Of a stretch of 64,000 nt of DNA, positions 44,790 to 57,206 are shown one piece after another (the stretch's first letter is position 1; the number at the start of each line of letters is the position of its first letter). The position numbers and the translations under genes are program-made. The stretch covers positions 6,572,001 to 6,636,000 of the forward strand of contig CM019066.1 in assembly GCA_009667805.1 (NCBI GenBank). Direction: 5' to 3'. This stretch comes from Leptobrachium leishanense (lineage: Eukaryota > Chordata > Amphibia > Anura > Megophryidae). The notes below the pieces were generated by a model. That model was given only the letters and a program-made list of their open reading frames with translations. It did no database searches and was not told the origin of the DNA.

Positions 44790-45515
44790 TTTGGCACACC
44801 CACACAGCCGGCGTGTGGGGCACGTCATTGGCTGCAGGGGGGTGTCTCTCTGCAACCAATGATGCAAGGAAGGTGTGCGCCGGCTACAGGGAGGGGCCGA
44901 GGCGGCTCATTGAAGACCTGTACTTGTATGGCATAGAGCGTGCTGCGGCGAGAAGGGGTTAAAATTAATGAATATGTGTTGTGTAATGTTTGTGTTTGGA
45001 TCATGGTCAGATATTTTATGATTTTAGAAAGAACGGAGTCTAAATATGTTTTGTGGTTATTCCCGTTAACAGTAGAAATTGTGGTCTAACCGGTTGTCCG
45101 GTGTATCAGCTTTTCATGGAATTGAGGGTTAACCTCTGATTCTCCTGTGATTATCAATTGATACACACATTTTCTGCTCCCCTATATATACACGTATATA
45201 CAGTATATGTGTTACGTTGTACTTTTTATTTTTTTTAGAGGACATTCATTTTTCCCTATAAAGTTTAAAAAAACACTGCAAATATTAATATATATTTTTA
45301 AGCATTTCCCTCCACCCTTTGCAATCCCTTTTCCACACATTTCCCTTCCATCCATGATTGTTAACACATCGTTATTGTACTGCATAATGATACATGTTAA
45401 TAGCTGCCTGTAAGCATTAAAAAGCTTTTCGCAGATTAAACTGCTTGAAGATGACCATAATCACAGGGGGTTAATTTGGAACAGGTGAATCAGTAATTGG
45501 CTGTTTTATGGCTCG
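44790..45515. other. Interval without a recognised gene
   Basis: A/T-rich sequence with a short TA/GT run near 45185-45210. No exon or repeat was recognised. Confidence 0.35.
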
Positions 45516-45519
45516 GTAA

Positions 45520-45946
45520 GGCTAGGGTCAGACGAACGCATTTTTCGCGTTGTCCGTGAAAAAGTGCGTTCGAACGAATGGACGTATTTTTTCACGGAAT
45601 ACGCGATAGCGGTCATACGGTGCGCATTTTCGTCCGTGATTTTGTACGGATCATCAATAAAACCCTTTTTGCGTCTGGACGTTCTGTTGGCCGGACATGA
45701 GCAGCGTCTGACGTCTCCCAATCACGCAAATACGCCGCTATGCGGACGCAGCGCACTCTGTACGTCAGTAGTAGCGGTTTGACGTTCTCGAAAAAATGCG
45801 TTCGTTTGCCACTTGCGTTGCACGGACGAACTTTCGTGCGGCTGTTCGTCGTATGCTGCCCGGCATTGGACGTCATTTGCTGCTAGCACGGCCGTGATTT
45901 CGTGCGGCTAAACGCACGTTAAAACTGCGTTCGTCTGACCCCAGCC
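45520..45946. mobile_element. Harbinger-type MITE, family A
   Basis: The ends are GGCTAGGGTCAGACGAACGC and GTTCGTCTGACCCCAGCC, between TAA and TTA. It is very similar to the copy at 48084-48508. Confidence 0.88.
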
Positions 45947-46044
45947 TTAGAGGTCTTTGGTTGGAGCTGTCAGGTGTTTCCCATCCAGGATAAAGCTGTA
46001 GGGAAGAAAAAAAATACACCTAACTCACACCCTGACTCAAACTA

Positions 46045-46307
46045 GGGTTGCCAGATCGGCCATGTTTTCCTGGACACATATAACTATTTCATTCAGAGGA
46101 TGAGCGCGTGGAAAAAGTGCTGCCCTGCAACATGTATAATTCATATGATAAAGGTAGGAGATCAAGGCAGATCACCTGGGATTCCTTTTTGATTTCTTAC
46201 CTGCAGCGTATAGATTATACACGCTGCAGGGTGACATTTTTCATACACCGCCCATCAACCTGAGTAAATGATAATTGTCCAGGAAAACATGGCCGACCTG
46301 GCAACCC
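46045..46307. mobile_element. TA-target MITE, copy 5
   Basis: The ends GGGTTGCCAGATCGGCCATG and CATGGCCGACCTGGCAACCC lie between TA dinucleotides; this is the best-preserved pair of termini. Confidence 0.9.
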
Positions 46308-46497
46308 TAAACCTAATGTAAAATTCTGACTGGATGCTAACTGAACAGATAATATTCCCAATGGGAGATCCCATTCACTAATCTATTTTCTGTTTTTTTG
46401 ATGTGAGCCATATGGTACTGATGCTAGATAACCATTCTGGCTCCCAATAGACATTTGCGAGGAATTAGCAGGTGCTAGTAGAATCGCACATGTAGTA

Positions 46498-46752
46498 GGG
46501 TTGCCGCATCATCGGCCATGTTTTCCAGGACACTTATTACTATTTCATGCATGGGGGGGGGAAAGCACTGCCCTGCCATATGTATAATTTATATGCTGCA
46601 GGAATGAAGTTAAGGCAGGTCGCCTGGGACTCCTGATTGATTTCCTACATGCAGCGTATGGATTCGACATGTTGCATGGCGTTGTTTTTCATGCGCTGCC
46701 CATCAGCGTGAATAAATTATATGTGTCCAGGAAAACATGGCCGACCTGGCAA
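46498..46752. mobile_element. TA-target MITE, copy 6
   Basis: The left end GGGTTGCCGCATCATCGGCC follows TA. The right end 'atggccgacctggcaa' has lost its last bases. Confidence 0.82.
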
Positions 46753-46887
46753 TTTGTTTTTCGACAGGCGTATGAACTGTGTGGTTGAGGAGCGACAGAC
46801 CCCCCTCCAGTTATCTTCAGAGACATGTGTGCAGTATGTGTCCGGGATGGAGTTTTTATTATTCAGAGTTTATACTTGACAGTTGGC

Positions 46888-47008
46888 TAGATTGCAAGCT
46901 CCTGCGAGCTGAACCCTCCACACCCCTTGTCTGTGGTTCCTATGCTTGTTTGAGATTTTATTTCATTCTCTACTGTAAAGCGCTACAGCAGCTATTGGCG
47001 CTATATAA
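46888..47008 (+). mobile_element. CR1/L2-like LINE 3' end (untranslated part only)
   Basis: 'ctagattgcaagctcctgcg' to 'ggcgctatataaatg' matches the end of the LINE family at 14475 and 41183. Confidence 0.72.
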
Positions 47009-47107
47009 ATGAACAGCCTGAGGAGCTTTGCGCTCTGAATTTAGGTAGCCCCCCGAAATGTTGGCGAAACGCCCAGATTTTCGATGGCTGAGTTCTACAA
47101 AGCGAAT

Positions 47108-47793
47108 GCCATACAGGTCTATTCAAAGAAAGGTGAAACTCCGGAGAATGACTGGAGAAGTGAAAATTCTAGGTCAAAATAGCCAAACCAGAAAAATTCT
47201 CCCATTTTTCTCACTTTCCAAATCAGCTATTTGGTCTAAATTGTTCTCTTCTCCTGCCAGTTCTCCTGGGTTCCACCGTTCTCTGAATAAACTCCATAGG
47301 ATTCAATGTAAAAAATGATTAGTTTTTAATCAATCATTTATTTTTTTCATTTGCAGCAAAAAGCTTCTTTATTTTTTTTGAAATTTTTAGGTACTTTTCT
47401 GTATTTTTTTCAGGCAAAATTTTTGATTTCTCCTTTTTTTTTATTGGTGTTTTATTTTTACGTATCAGACCGTTTTTTATTTGTTTTCTATAGGACCTTT
47501 TATAATTATTCCTGTGCATTTTCATTCCTTTTGTGTTGTTGTTTTAAACATCTTTTTTTTATATAGCAGAGGTTTTTTTTCTTTTTCTTCACCAGTTCAG
47601 CGGCATTCGGCAGAACGTTGGCTATTTATTGCGGCATTTGGCTGGCTGATTGTTGGTCTTCAGCGTATCCCGTTCGCCGCACTTTGGGGACCCTGCGGTG
47701 AATACTGAATTCACCGCAGGGGCGGCGAACTGAAATCGCCAATGTGCGCCGAACGAGAGAGCACTGAAATTTCGGTGCTCTTTGAATGACCTC
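47108..47793. mobile_element. Family F repeat with a short hairpin relative at its left end
   Basis: 47108-47290 resembles the hairpin at 30272-30453 ('gagaatgactggag', 'attctaggtcaaaatagcc') but with many changes. The remainder has the usual family F interior and ends 'ggtgctctttgaatgacc'. Confidence 0.68.
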
Positions 47794-47914
47794 TTAATTG
47801 TTTATGTTGTGTGTACGTTAGGTGATACTTTGTGTATACCACTGTATAACCACATGATTCTGAGGTTCAGGTTTGTTCAGGGAGCCAATAGCCTTTTTAT
47901 TTGACGCGGTTTTA

Positions 47915-48696
47915 GGCCGGGGTATAGACGAGCGCACTATGTGCGCCTGTACTGGTGTGCCTCCCGGCGTCCGTCGCAGTGTTGTGACGCTTCGACGGGG
48001 CAGGCCACATGCTGTAGCGCGCACACAAATTGCGCGTGCTAGAGCGGATGCGCTGCAGACATTTTGAAAGCCTACCCGTCGAAGGCTAGGGTCAGACGAA
48101 CGCATTTTCGCGTTGTCTGTGAAAAAGTGCGTTCGAACGAATGGACGCATTTTTTCACGGAGTACGCGATAGCGGTCATACGATGCGCATTTGCATCCGT
48201 GATTTTGTACGGATCATCAATAAAACACTTTGTGCATCTGGACGTTATGTTGGCCGGACATTAGCAGTGTCTGACGTCTCCAATTCACGCACACACGCCT
48301 CTAGCGGACGCAGGGCACTCTGTACAACCGTACTAGAGGTTTTACGTTCTCGACAAAATGCGTTCGTTTTCCACTTGCGTTGCGCAGCCGGACTTTTGTG
48401 CGACCGTACTTCGTATATTGGCCGTCATTGCCTGGCACTTGCTGCTACTACGGCCGTGATTAAGTGCGCCTGCACGCGCGTTCGCACTGCGCTCGTCTGA
48501 CCCTAGCCGAACTTAGCACTACGATGAGCATTCGACGGGGCTGCAAAGTGCAATTCTCCATAGGAGGATCGCGCCCTGCAGCGCTGAGCGCACTAACTGC
48601 TCTCAGCGAGGTGACCAGATGAGCGTCAGAGTGGAAGGGACGTCCACTCTCATGGACGTTCCTTCAGCTCTTAAAAACGCTCGTTTGATCTTGGCA
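47915..48696. mobile_element. Harbinger-like MITE, family B, split by family A
   Basis: The left part (47915-48083) and right part (48509-48696) match the intact copy at 32977-33302 in reverse orientation. TTA precedes 47915 and follows 48696. Confidence 0.82.
48084..48508. mobile_element. Harbinger-type MITE, family A, inside family B
   Basis: GAA stands on both sides (48081-48083 and 48509-48511), an exact 3-bp duplication. The ends are GGCTAGGGTCAGACGAACGC and GCTCGTCTGACCCTAGCC. Confidence 0.9.
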
Positions 48697-49586
48697 TTAG
48701 TTGTGAAATAAGTTGTGTCGGACTTAAAACATCCCCTGTATATTTCGCGTAATAATAATTTAATGGAACCCGAACTATCGGTTACCCAGCATCTTCCAAA
48801 AGTTCTGGCCTTGGTCCTACCTACTGGATAAACGGATTTGGAGTAAGAGCTCTATACACTAGAGCCCCTTGTGACATCACTTTTGTCAAATTATGGATTA
48901 TTTGAGGTATACGTCTTCAAGGAGACCTTGTACACCTGTCACTAAACCAGGAATCGTGAAGTAATGATACGGAAGACCCAGATTTGTGGTAAAACACACG
49001 TTCTGCTAATCCTATGCTCCGACGTGTCGGTATGAATTCTTTCTGTATTTGCCTTTTTGCAGTTCTCTATACAGCGAGAGGCACAATCAGCCCCCTTTCC
49101 GTCTCTCTCTCAATGCACTGAATGCAGGATGAAATGAAAAGTAATAAGTGTGTAAGGGTATTTATAGAACACATACTAATCAGCTGCTAATTTGGCTAAT
49201 TGAAGAGCCGCACTAAAGCTCTTTGAGTCGTCCTGGAGAGGAAAACAGATTACAATCATAGAGAAAAAAAAGTCCCTTTTAGCTCCATCCCTCATCCACT
49301 TCAGCATCACCAGCATTAATGTTGCCATTGCAAAGCAGGCTCGGTGAGGTCGTGCCGACTTTTAAGAACTGCATTTCCCACAATGCTCAGCCATTTCATT
49401 GAAAACCTCTAAATGCATAATGTTATTAATAGAGCTACAATGGTGGAGAATAAGCTTCAACACTTCACACTCCATGGCACTTAATGACAGCCATATGGAA
49501 TTTTATAATAATCCGCTATCCCGGCAGATACAATAAGTGGGATTGATTAATTCTCTATGTGGTGTGTGAATAATCACCAACATATC
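48697..49586. other. Interval without a recognised gene
   Basis: No coding frame of note. A short 'gcatttcccacaatgctcagcc' near 49371 may be an old MITE fragment. Confidence 0.4.
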
Positions 49587-49609
49587 TCATTTGGAGATAC
49601 AGTTCAATA

Positions 49610-49875
49610 TACACTGCCTGGCCATAAGAGTCATCACCCAACACCCACTGTACAAGCCTGTTATGATCTGGGGTTGCTTCAGTCGGTCAGGTTTTGGTTC
49701 AGCAACGTTATCCGCCCAGAAAATTAAGTCATGTGACTCCCTGAATATACTGAATGAGCATGTTTCTCCATCAATGGGGTTTTTGTCCCCTGATGGCAGA
49801 GCAGGCATATTCCAAGATGGCAATGCTAGGATTCACCGGGCTCAATTTGTGCAAGAGTGGTTCAGGGAGCATGAG
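49610..49875 (+). pseudogene. Third Tc1-like lineage: terminal repeat fused to transposase C-terminal part
   Basis: The terminal repeat ACACTGCCTGGCCATAAGAG is followed almost directly by a frame with [21 protein letters not shown] and [20 protein letters not shown], the second-aspartate region of Tc1 transposases. The N-terminal half is deleted and the reading breaks at about 49875, where a 35-bp minisatellite unit begins. Confidence 0.82.
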
Positions 49876-49895
49876 GTTCAAATCGAAAAAGTATG

Positions 49896-50976
49896 TGTAG
49901 CGCTGTGGTAAAATCTTGCTGTGGCAGTACCTATTTTTGGCCACAAGATGGAGACTATCGCGATCAGAGATACTGGATATTGGGACTACAATGCCCGGCA
50001 TGCTTTGCAAGAAGACAGGAAGTGGGTGGGGACTGGAGACTTACATCCTCTGCCTCGTGGAGAAAGTTCCAGAGCGCGCCAGGGAAGGGAAGAGAGCAGA
50101 CGCATCGAAGAGATTACGAGAGGGCCTAGGCCAGAGACCAACAGAGACCAAGAGAGACCTGTTAGTCCAGAGAAGATCACCCAAGCTGAGGAGGAGAAGA
50201 CACCGCCGGGATCCAGGCATTGCTGCAGACCGGAGGAATCGAACGGAGAGCAGGCGGTGAGCTGGAAAAGCTGTGTGGAGTCAGACAACGGATCGGCCGC
50301 TAGTATCCCCAGTCAAAATCGGGTGGAGAGACGTCCTGGGTCAGCGGAGCCTAAAGAAATCGTCGGATGGGTGAGAGGCCTCCAAGGCTGTTTTGATTAA
50401 AGGACGCTCTGCTGTTTTCTCTTTAAAGTCCACAGGGCCCCAACTGACTAGTCGAAGACCTTCCTTTAATAAACTCACTGGCCAGTTGAACAGTACCCGG
50501 GTACCACACACATACACAGATACACTTTTCACATTCTGGGACTTAACCTGTGCAGGACTCATTTCCTTTTGCGAATCGGAACGGGGGTTAAAGACAAAGA
50601 TACGTTCCGAATACATTTTTCTCTTTTTCCGCTGCGCGTTTGCCGTAATACGAAGGGATTGTATGTTTGGGGTTTTGCTACGTGTCCCTTTTTCTGAACT
50701 ATCGGGAAATTGCATTGCTTTTATGTTCGGTTGCGAATATTTTATTTTCCGAAATACGAAGCCTCGTGTTTCGTTTCTTTTCCGCTACGCGTTTTACCGG
50801 GATACGAAAATACTGTAATAATACTTGTGAATACCGTGTCTTAACATCTGCTCAAATATTTTAGTAAACTATATAAATATAAAAACTCACAACTGTGTTG
50901 GAGTATATTATTCCCTAGTGCGGGGAGACTGACCCGTGGTTCATTTTCAGCGGCTCCTCCGGGAGTGAGCGCTACA
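49896..50976 (+). repeat. 5' LTR, 1081 bp
   Basis: It begins TGTAGCGCTGTGG and ends GTGAGCGCTACA, an 8-bp inverted terminal TGTAGCGC/GCGCTACA. It is a direct repeat of 57207-58287 with about six substitutions and about six short indels, roughly 98-99% identity. It carries the element's promoter; no TATA box was assigned with confidence. Confidence 0.96.
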
Positions 50977-50978
50977 CG

Positions 50979-50996
50979 TGGGGGCTCGTCCCGGAT
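50979..50996 (+). promoter_or_regulatory. Primer-binding site, tRNA-Pro type
   Basis: TGGGGGCTCGTCCCGGAT begins two bases after the LTR. It differs at one position from the proline-tRNA primer-binding site that I know from gammaretroviruses. The host tRNA would prime minus-strand DNA synthesis here. Confidence 0.8.
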
Positions 50997-51032
50997 CCAG
51001 TCTCTGGAAAAACCGCATCTAAAGGGTTAAAT

Positions 51033-52522
51033 ATGGATCCAGACACTGTTGCCGAGTGGTGTGGGGAGCACAGTAGCCAGTCAGAATGTTGTATAGTTAT
51101 GGATATTCCAGCAGACACTTGGGCTGAAGATCAGATTCGCCAGGCCGTGGCCACGCTAGCACCAGATCATCGGGGGTTAATACTGGACATTGAAAAAAAA
51201 CCCAGATACTTCTCACATGTATGTTCTTCTCGAATGGAGAAAGGGTGTTCCGCCATGTTTTCAGGGCACGAGCGTGAAACTGGCCGAAGAGGTGGAAGTC
51301 CAACTAATTAAGCCAAGTACGCCACGTGGCGAATCCGCAAGTGTTTCCGCGCCTAGTCCGTTGGCCATGATAGGGCCTGAATTTATCGTGGCTATTGGAG
51401 ATCTACTGGCTAAATGTCAGAAAACAAGCCCTCCTCACACTAACTTCGGTTATCGACGGTTAAGAAATTTTACAGGAAACGTACCAACTCCGGCGGGAGA
51501 AGAAACCTTTGAAGAATGGGTGGAACAGGCGATGCAGGCTCTGGATGAGTGGGATGTCCCTGAGGCCCAGAAAAAGCAAAGGATCACCGAGAGCTTAAAG
51601 GGACCTGCGTCAGAAGCGGTGAGAAACCTAAAACTGAGTAGAAAAGATTGTACTGCTTTGGATTATTTAAACGTTCTTGAAGAAGTTTTGGGCGAACTGA
51701 AAAGGCGGCCGAATTGGTATATCAGTACGAACACACCTATCAGAGAAGAGGTGAAAGGATGACCGAGTACATGAGGCGCCTGGATAAGATTCTACACCAG
51801 ATACTCCTGAAGAAAGGGGCCGAACCGGCCGAAGTAGATAAGATCCGAATAAAACAGATCCTGAGGGGCTCTCAACCTCTAGATCCAGTGATGATGCAGC
51901 TGAGAAGCAGAGCAGGTAACCAAGAGTTAAAGTACCTGGAACTGATCCGAGTTGTACGAGAGGAAGAGGCTTTACTAGAAGAGAAATCTTTCAGGCGGGG
52001 GGAAAGGGCTTATGCACAACCTGTGAGACATAACGACGGCCTGCAACCTGAAAGCGACTCTCTAGATACCTATGGATCTGACGAGGACGAACAAGAACAT
52101 CTAGTTGTTTTTAAATCTACAGAGAAGGCTGCCAAAGAGTCGAACCTCCCTGAACGGGGTGAATTGTCCAAGACCGTCAAGAAGTTCAGGAAGCTCAAGT
52201 TGAATTGCAACAAGCGCATGCGGAACTGTGCCAGGTATTGATGAAGGTGACAGAGATGCAGGCAGAAATGCAGAAATTCCTCACAGGTATGCAGACGACG
52301 GGAGTTGCTGTGGCGTCTGGTCCAAATCCTTTAACCAAATCTCAACAAGCAACTACGTCTCCGCTCTCTAAGAAGAGATGTTTCGGGTGTGGAGAAATGG
52401 GCCATTTCCGCGCACAGTGCAAAGGCCGAAAGCCTGAGAAGGATAGAGTCAAGGGACTGTTGGAAGCCCTGGAGGGACTGTTATCTACCTCACCGGCGGG
52501 AAACGCCAGAGGGCACCAGTGA
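51033..52522 (+). pseudogene. Gag polyprotein, PNMA-like, frame-broken
   Basis: Gag forms the capsid-like particle that packages element RNA. The start at 51033 (MDPDTVAEWC) opens an N-terminal domain with the pattern 'AEWC...IVMDIPADTWAED'. The next part has RRLRNFTGNVPTPAGEETFE and EWVEQAMQALDEWDV followed by ITESLKGPASEAVR, as in the capsid domain of PNMA-family proteins. A CCHC zinc knuckle (CFGCGEMGHFRAQC) lies near 52380-52421. Frame changes are at the A8 tract 51193-51200, near 51700-51715, and near 52150-52175. The frame with the knuckle ends at TGA 52520-52522. PNMA genes are known to descend from Ty3/gypsy gag. Confidence 0.85.
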
Positions 52523-55500
52523 AGGAGCAACCTGAGTGCCCGAGGGTTGAACCCCGCTCCAGAAATCAAGCAAAGGCTAAGAGGGCGAAAAGGCCCAAAG
52601 CCGAGCCGACTGTAGAGCCTGCCAGGACTGAAAGAGTCACTCCCTTAGCATCCGGGTCTACGTCATGGGGAAGCAATGCACACCCAAAACCTGCACGGGC
52701 CAAGAAAAAGGCCAGGGTACAACAAACTGGGTCTAAGTGTCCGGATACCGCCACCAAGTTTCCCGACCAACTGATAGGTCCTTCTCCTATTGTGCCAATC
52801 CAAGTGGAAGGAGTCTACACCAAAGCCCTGTTGGATTCAGGGGCTCAAGTGACATTGATCTACAGAGACTTCTACGAGAAACACTTAAAGCACATTCCTC
52901 TGCAAGAATTGAAGGATTTGGAAATATGGGGTATCGGCACTGAGAAACTCCCTTATGACGGGTACCTGCAAGTGAAGTTGGAGATCGGATCTGAAGTCAT
53001 CGGGCAGTCTGGGGGTTGTGATGCATTGGCTATTGTGTGTCCTCGACCCTCGGGTGCGAACAGAAGCTCCCTGATAGTGGGGACGAATACTGACCTAGTG
53101 CGGCGTCTCCTGACGCCTATCGTGTTGGAAGAAGGTTCAACTCAAGGAGTACACCCAATGTTACGTCCGGTCTATCAGAGGATGGTCGAAGAACGAAAGG
53201 CACCTGCCGAGGTGGGAAGACTGTGGAGACTGGGTGGAACAGAGAAGGTTCTGCAAGCAGGAGAAGTAGCGAGTTTCCGGGCTTCAGTCAAGTTGAATGG
53301 ATCGCAACCAGGCCCCTATGTGGTGCTGGGAACCGATTTTGATCATGGGAGTGAAACCGGAGTCGAAGTAATTCCTGAAATAATCTCCACCAAAGCTCTG
53401 AAGAGAACACGAGGAAGAGTCTCGGTCAGTGTGTGCAACGTGACGGATTTTCCAGTAGTCCTTAAAGCACGAATGCCTATTGGGCAAGTAGAGTCTGCTA
53501 CACCCCTCTCTACCGATTCAGGAGGGGGAGGGTAAAGAGATTCCAGATGAAAGATTCTACCCCAAGGACGCTCCTATTTCACCTGAATGGAAGAAACGTC
53601 TTCAGTCTCAAGTCTAAAGTGGAAGGAATTGTTTTCAAAAGATGAGTTCGATGTGGGCCTAGCTAAGAGTACTGAACACCGCATTCGATTACAAGAAGAC
53701 AAGCCGTTTCGCGAAAGATCAAGGCGAGTTCCGCTAGGAGACTTAGATGATCTGCGAGAGCAGCTGAACGAGTTACAGAGAACCAAGGTGATTCAAGAGT
53801 CCAGGAGCCCGTATGCATCTCCTATAGTGTTGGTCCGGAAGAAAAATGGTTCTGTCCGCTTATGCATAGACTATCGCACATTGAACCGGAGAACCATCCC
53901 CGATCAGTATGCCACTCCTCGGATTGAAGATGCCCTACAGTGTTTGTCTGGAGCAAAGTGGTTTAGTGTACTAGACCTGCGAAGTGGGTATCACCAGATA
54001 CCAATGCATCCTGAAGACAAGGAGAAAACTGCGTTCATCTGTCCACTGGGGTTCTTTGAATTCAACAGGATGCCTCAAGGCCTTACGGGGGCTCCAGCCA
54101 CGTTCCAACGGTTGATGGAGAAGACAGTCGGGGATATGAATCTAATCGAAGTATTAGTGTACCTGGATGACATAATTGTGTTTGGGAAGACTCTGGAAGA
54201 ACATGAGCAACGTTTGGAGAAGGTCTTGAAGAGGCTCCATGAAGAGGGGCTGAAACTGTCTCTAGAGAAATGCCAATTCTGTCTACCGTCTGTTACGTAT
54301 TGGGGACATGTGGTCTCAGCAGAAGGTGTTTCAACAGACCCTCGGAAGTTGGAGGCCGTAGCTTCTTGGCCTAGACCCCGAAACGTCACTGAGCTTAGAT
54401 CTTTCTTGGGATTCTGTTCATACTATCGAAGATTTGTGGGAGGATTCGCGAAAATAGCTCCAACCACTGAACAAACTCCTGCAGAAGGAAACCACAGAAG
54501 AAGGCTGCAAGGTCTCTGACAAAAACCCGTCAGCTCCGGGGCCAAGGAAAGCTCGAGAGTCTATACAAGGTGAATGGACCAGTCAATGTGAAGGAGCTTT
54601 CGTAAAGCTGAAAGAGAGCCTAACCCGAGCTCCTGTTTTGGCCTATGCGGACCCTCACAAGCCGTATGAACTACATGTGGATGCCAGCCGAGAAGGTCTG
54701 GGAGGAGTCCTATATCAGGAGTATGGTGGATTGCTGAGGCCTGTGGCGTACGTGAGCCGGAGCCTTACGCCTTCAGAGAAGAACTATCCTACTCACAAGC
54801 TGGAGTTCCTAGCCTTGAAGTGGGCAGTGGTGGACAAGTTGAAAGACTATCTGTATGGAGCTGAGTTCGTGATCAAGACGGATAACAATCCTCTTACCTA
54901 CATCCTTACTACCGCAAAACTGGACGCAACGGGACATCGGTGGTTGGCCGCTCTGTCAGGGTTTCGGTTCAGCCTGAAGTATCGCCCTGGGGTGAATAAT
55001 CGAGATGCTGATGCGTTATCGAGAAGACCCTACACTACAGAATGGACTCAGTTGACTCCAGACGGGGTGCAAGCTTTGTGTCAAGGAACAGAGCGCCGGG
55101 TCAAAGGAGGGATTGAAGCAGAGGCCATAGGAGTTATGGCTGCGGCTGTTCCTGAGTTCTACTGTAACCCTACGCAGTTAAGGGATGAAAGTTTACCTAC
55201 CTTTTCGAGACAGGACCTGAAAGCGGATCAGGCCAGAGACCCTTTAATTGCCTTGACCATAAAGGCCCTGTCTGCAAACCAGCGAGAGATTTTGTTAACC
55301 AACTCCCCGAGTGGAGCCAGATTGGTCTACAAAGAGTGGGAGCGGTTAAAGATGTTGGATGGGGTGGTCTACCGAAGGGGCCCCTCAACCAACTCTGAAG
55401 AGATTCAACATTATTCCTCCCTACTAAACATAGGGAGAGTGTGCTGCGATCACTACATGATGAGCATGGACATTTGGGTGCAGAGAGAACTTTTAAGCTG

Positions 55501-57127
55501 GTGCGAGATAGGTTCTATTGGCCTTGTATGAGGGCTGAAGTAGAAAGCTATTGTCATTCCTGTCTGAGGTGTATTCAGAGAAAGACTCTACCGACCCGAA
55601 CTGCTCCAATGAGCCATCTGCAGAGCCAGGGACCCATGGATTTGGTGTGCATTGACTTCTTGTGCTTAGAGCCGGATGCTAGTGGGCAAGGGAACATTCT
55701 AATAGTGACTGATCATTTCACTCGTTACGCCCAAGCTTTTTCCACGAAAGATCAACGCGCTCCGACTGTAGCCAAGGTGTTGATGGAAAAGTTCTTTGTT
55801 CACTACGGACTGCCAGGAGGATACACTCTGATCAGGGTAGAGACTTTGAAAGCAGACTGGTGGGGCAGTTGTTAGAGCTGTTGGGAATCCAAAAGACCCG
55901 AACCACACCATATCACCCTCAAGGTGATGCTCAGCCTGAAAGGTTTAATCGCACACTGCTAAACATGCTGGGGACCTTGTCGAATGTGGAGAAGCAGAGT
56001 TGGAGTCGTCACATAGCTACTCTGGTGCATGCATATAACAGTACGGAGAGCGATGCAACTGGATATTCACCGTACCGTCTTATGTTCGGAAGAGAGGCTC
56101 GACTGCCGGTTGATTTGGCATTTGGGTTATCTCTAGACCAGACGTCAGTAGCTTCCCATAGAAACTACGTGGATAGACTTCGAAAAATTTGGCTTCTGCA
56201 TTTGAACAGGCCGGTTGACCTCGGGAAACAGGGAGCAAAGAAACAAAAGGAACTATGACTTGAAGGTCCGGATACAAGATCTACAACCCGGTGATAGGGT
56301 CCTATTGAAGAACTTGGGTGTTGCTGCAAGACACAAGTTGGCGGATAGGTGGAGTTCCCAGGTTTACATTGTCTGCAAACAGCTACCAGGTCTACCAGTG
56401 TATCAGATTCGCCCGGATGGAAAGGCTGGGCCTCTCAAGAACTGGCACCGGAATCATTTGTTACCTTTGAGGGAGGCTGTGAGAATGCCAGTTGGGGATG
56501 AACCGCCTCTGCCAAATCCGCCTGTTCCATGTTTGCCTCCTGTTACCCGGTCTCAACAGACTCGGGTTGTCGAAGAGAGCGAAAGGACAGTGAGAAGAAA
56601 GTTTCTGTCTGGACTGGATACGTTCACCGGAGCCTGAAGAGATTACCTCAGTTCCTGAACGATGGGAGAGTAATTTGAGGCCTGAAGCTCCTGAATTCTT
56701 GTTGGAAGTCCCTGAGACTGTTGATATCCCTGAGCCTCTTGAATTTCAGTTGGAAGTCCCTGAGGATGTGGGGATCTCGGTAGTTCCGGAAGCTTACTCA
56801 GGTGATTATAGTTCTATGCCTTCACTGGAGGGATCATACTCTGAAGAAACGTCTGCTCCAGTGATAGAGAGAAGAATTGAGCCAACGCCTATAGTACTTC
56901 CACCTGAAGAGGAACTGATTGAGCCAGAACCAAAACGCTCTGTTCGACCGCCCCAACGACTCACCTACGACTCACCAGGACATAGCACTGAAGAGGCCAT
57001 CACCACGGTGCGGAGGTTGCCCGAAGTGTCTGCTATGCTAGCTGAGGTAGCCCAAAATATGAGTCAACTTGAGGAAGTGTTCCTAACCCACTGCCTGTAT
57101 GCTGCTGAACCTGTACATGTTGTGTAA
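52519..57127 (+). pseudogene. Pol polyprotein: protease, RT, RNase H, integrase; frame-broken
   Basis: Pol copies the element RNA and integrates the DNA. The protease active site LLDSGAQVTLIY is near 52829. Reverse transcriptase occupies about 53620-54460, with RLCIDYRTLN, SVLDLRSGYHQI and YLDD at 54160-54171. RNase H spans about 54640-55020 (ELHVDASREGLGG, KTDNNPL, DADALSR). Integrase has an HHCC finger (HDEHGHLGAERTF, CHSCLRCIQ, about 55445-55580), then CIDFL, a second aspartate region near 55840, and YHPQGDAQPERFNR. A GPY/F-like part (LQPGDRVLLKN...HKLADRW) and an acidic tail end at 57127. Frame changes are near 53530-53620, 54460, 55400-55440, 55815-55860, 56190-56215 and 56640. It overlaps the gag stop in a different frame, so expression by frameshifting is possible. 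Confidence 0.88.
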
Positions 57128-57193
57128 TTGTATTTAAATATTGTGGAAATGTAATGTAACTGTTGTACCTCCTTGGAGAGACCCAAGAGTTTT

Positions 57194-57206
57194 AGGAGGG
57201 GGAGAG
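57194..57206 (+). promoter_or_regulatory. Polypurine tract
   Basis: The purine run AGGAGGGGGAGAG ends exactly at the 3' LTR start, the expected place for the plus-strand primer. Confidence 0.85.
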
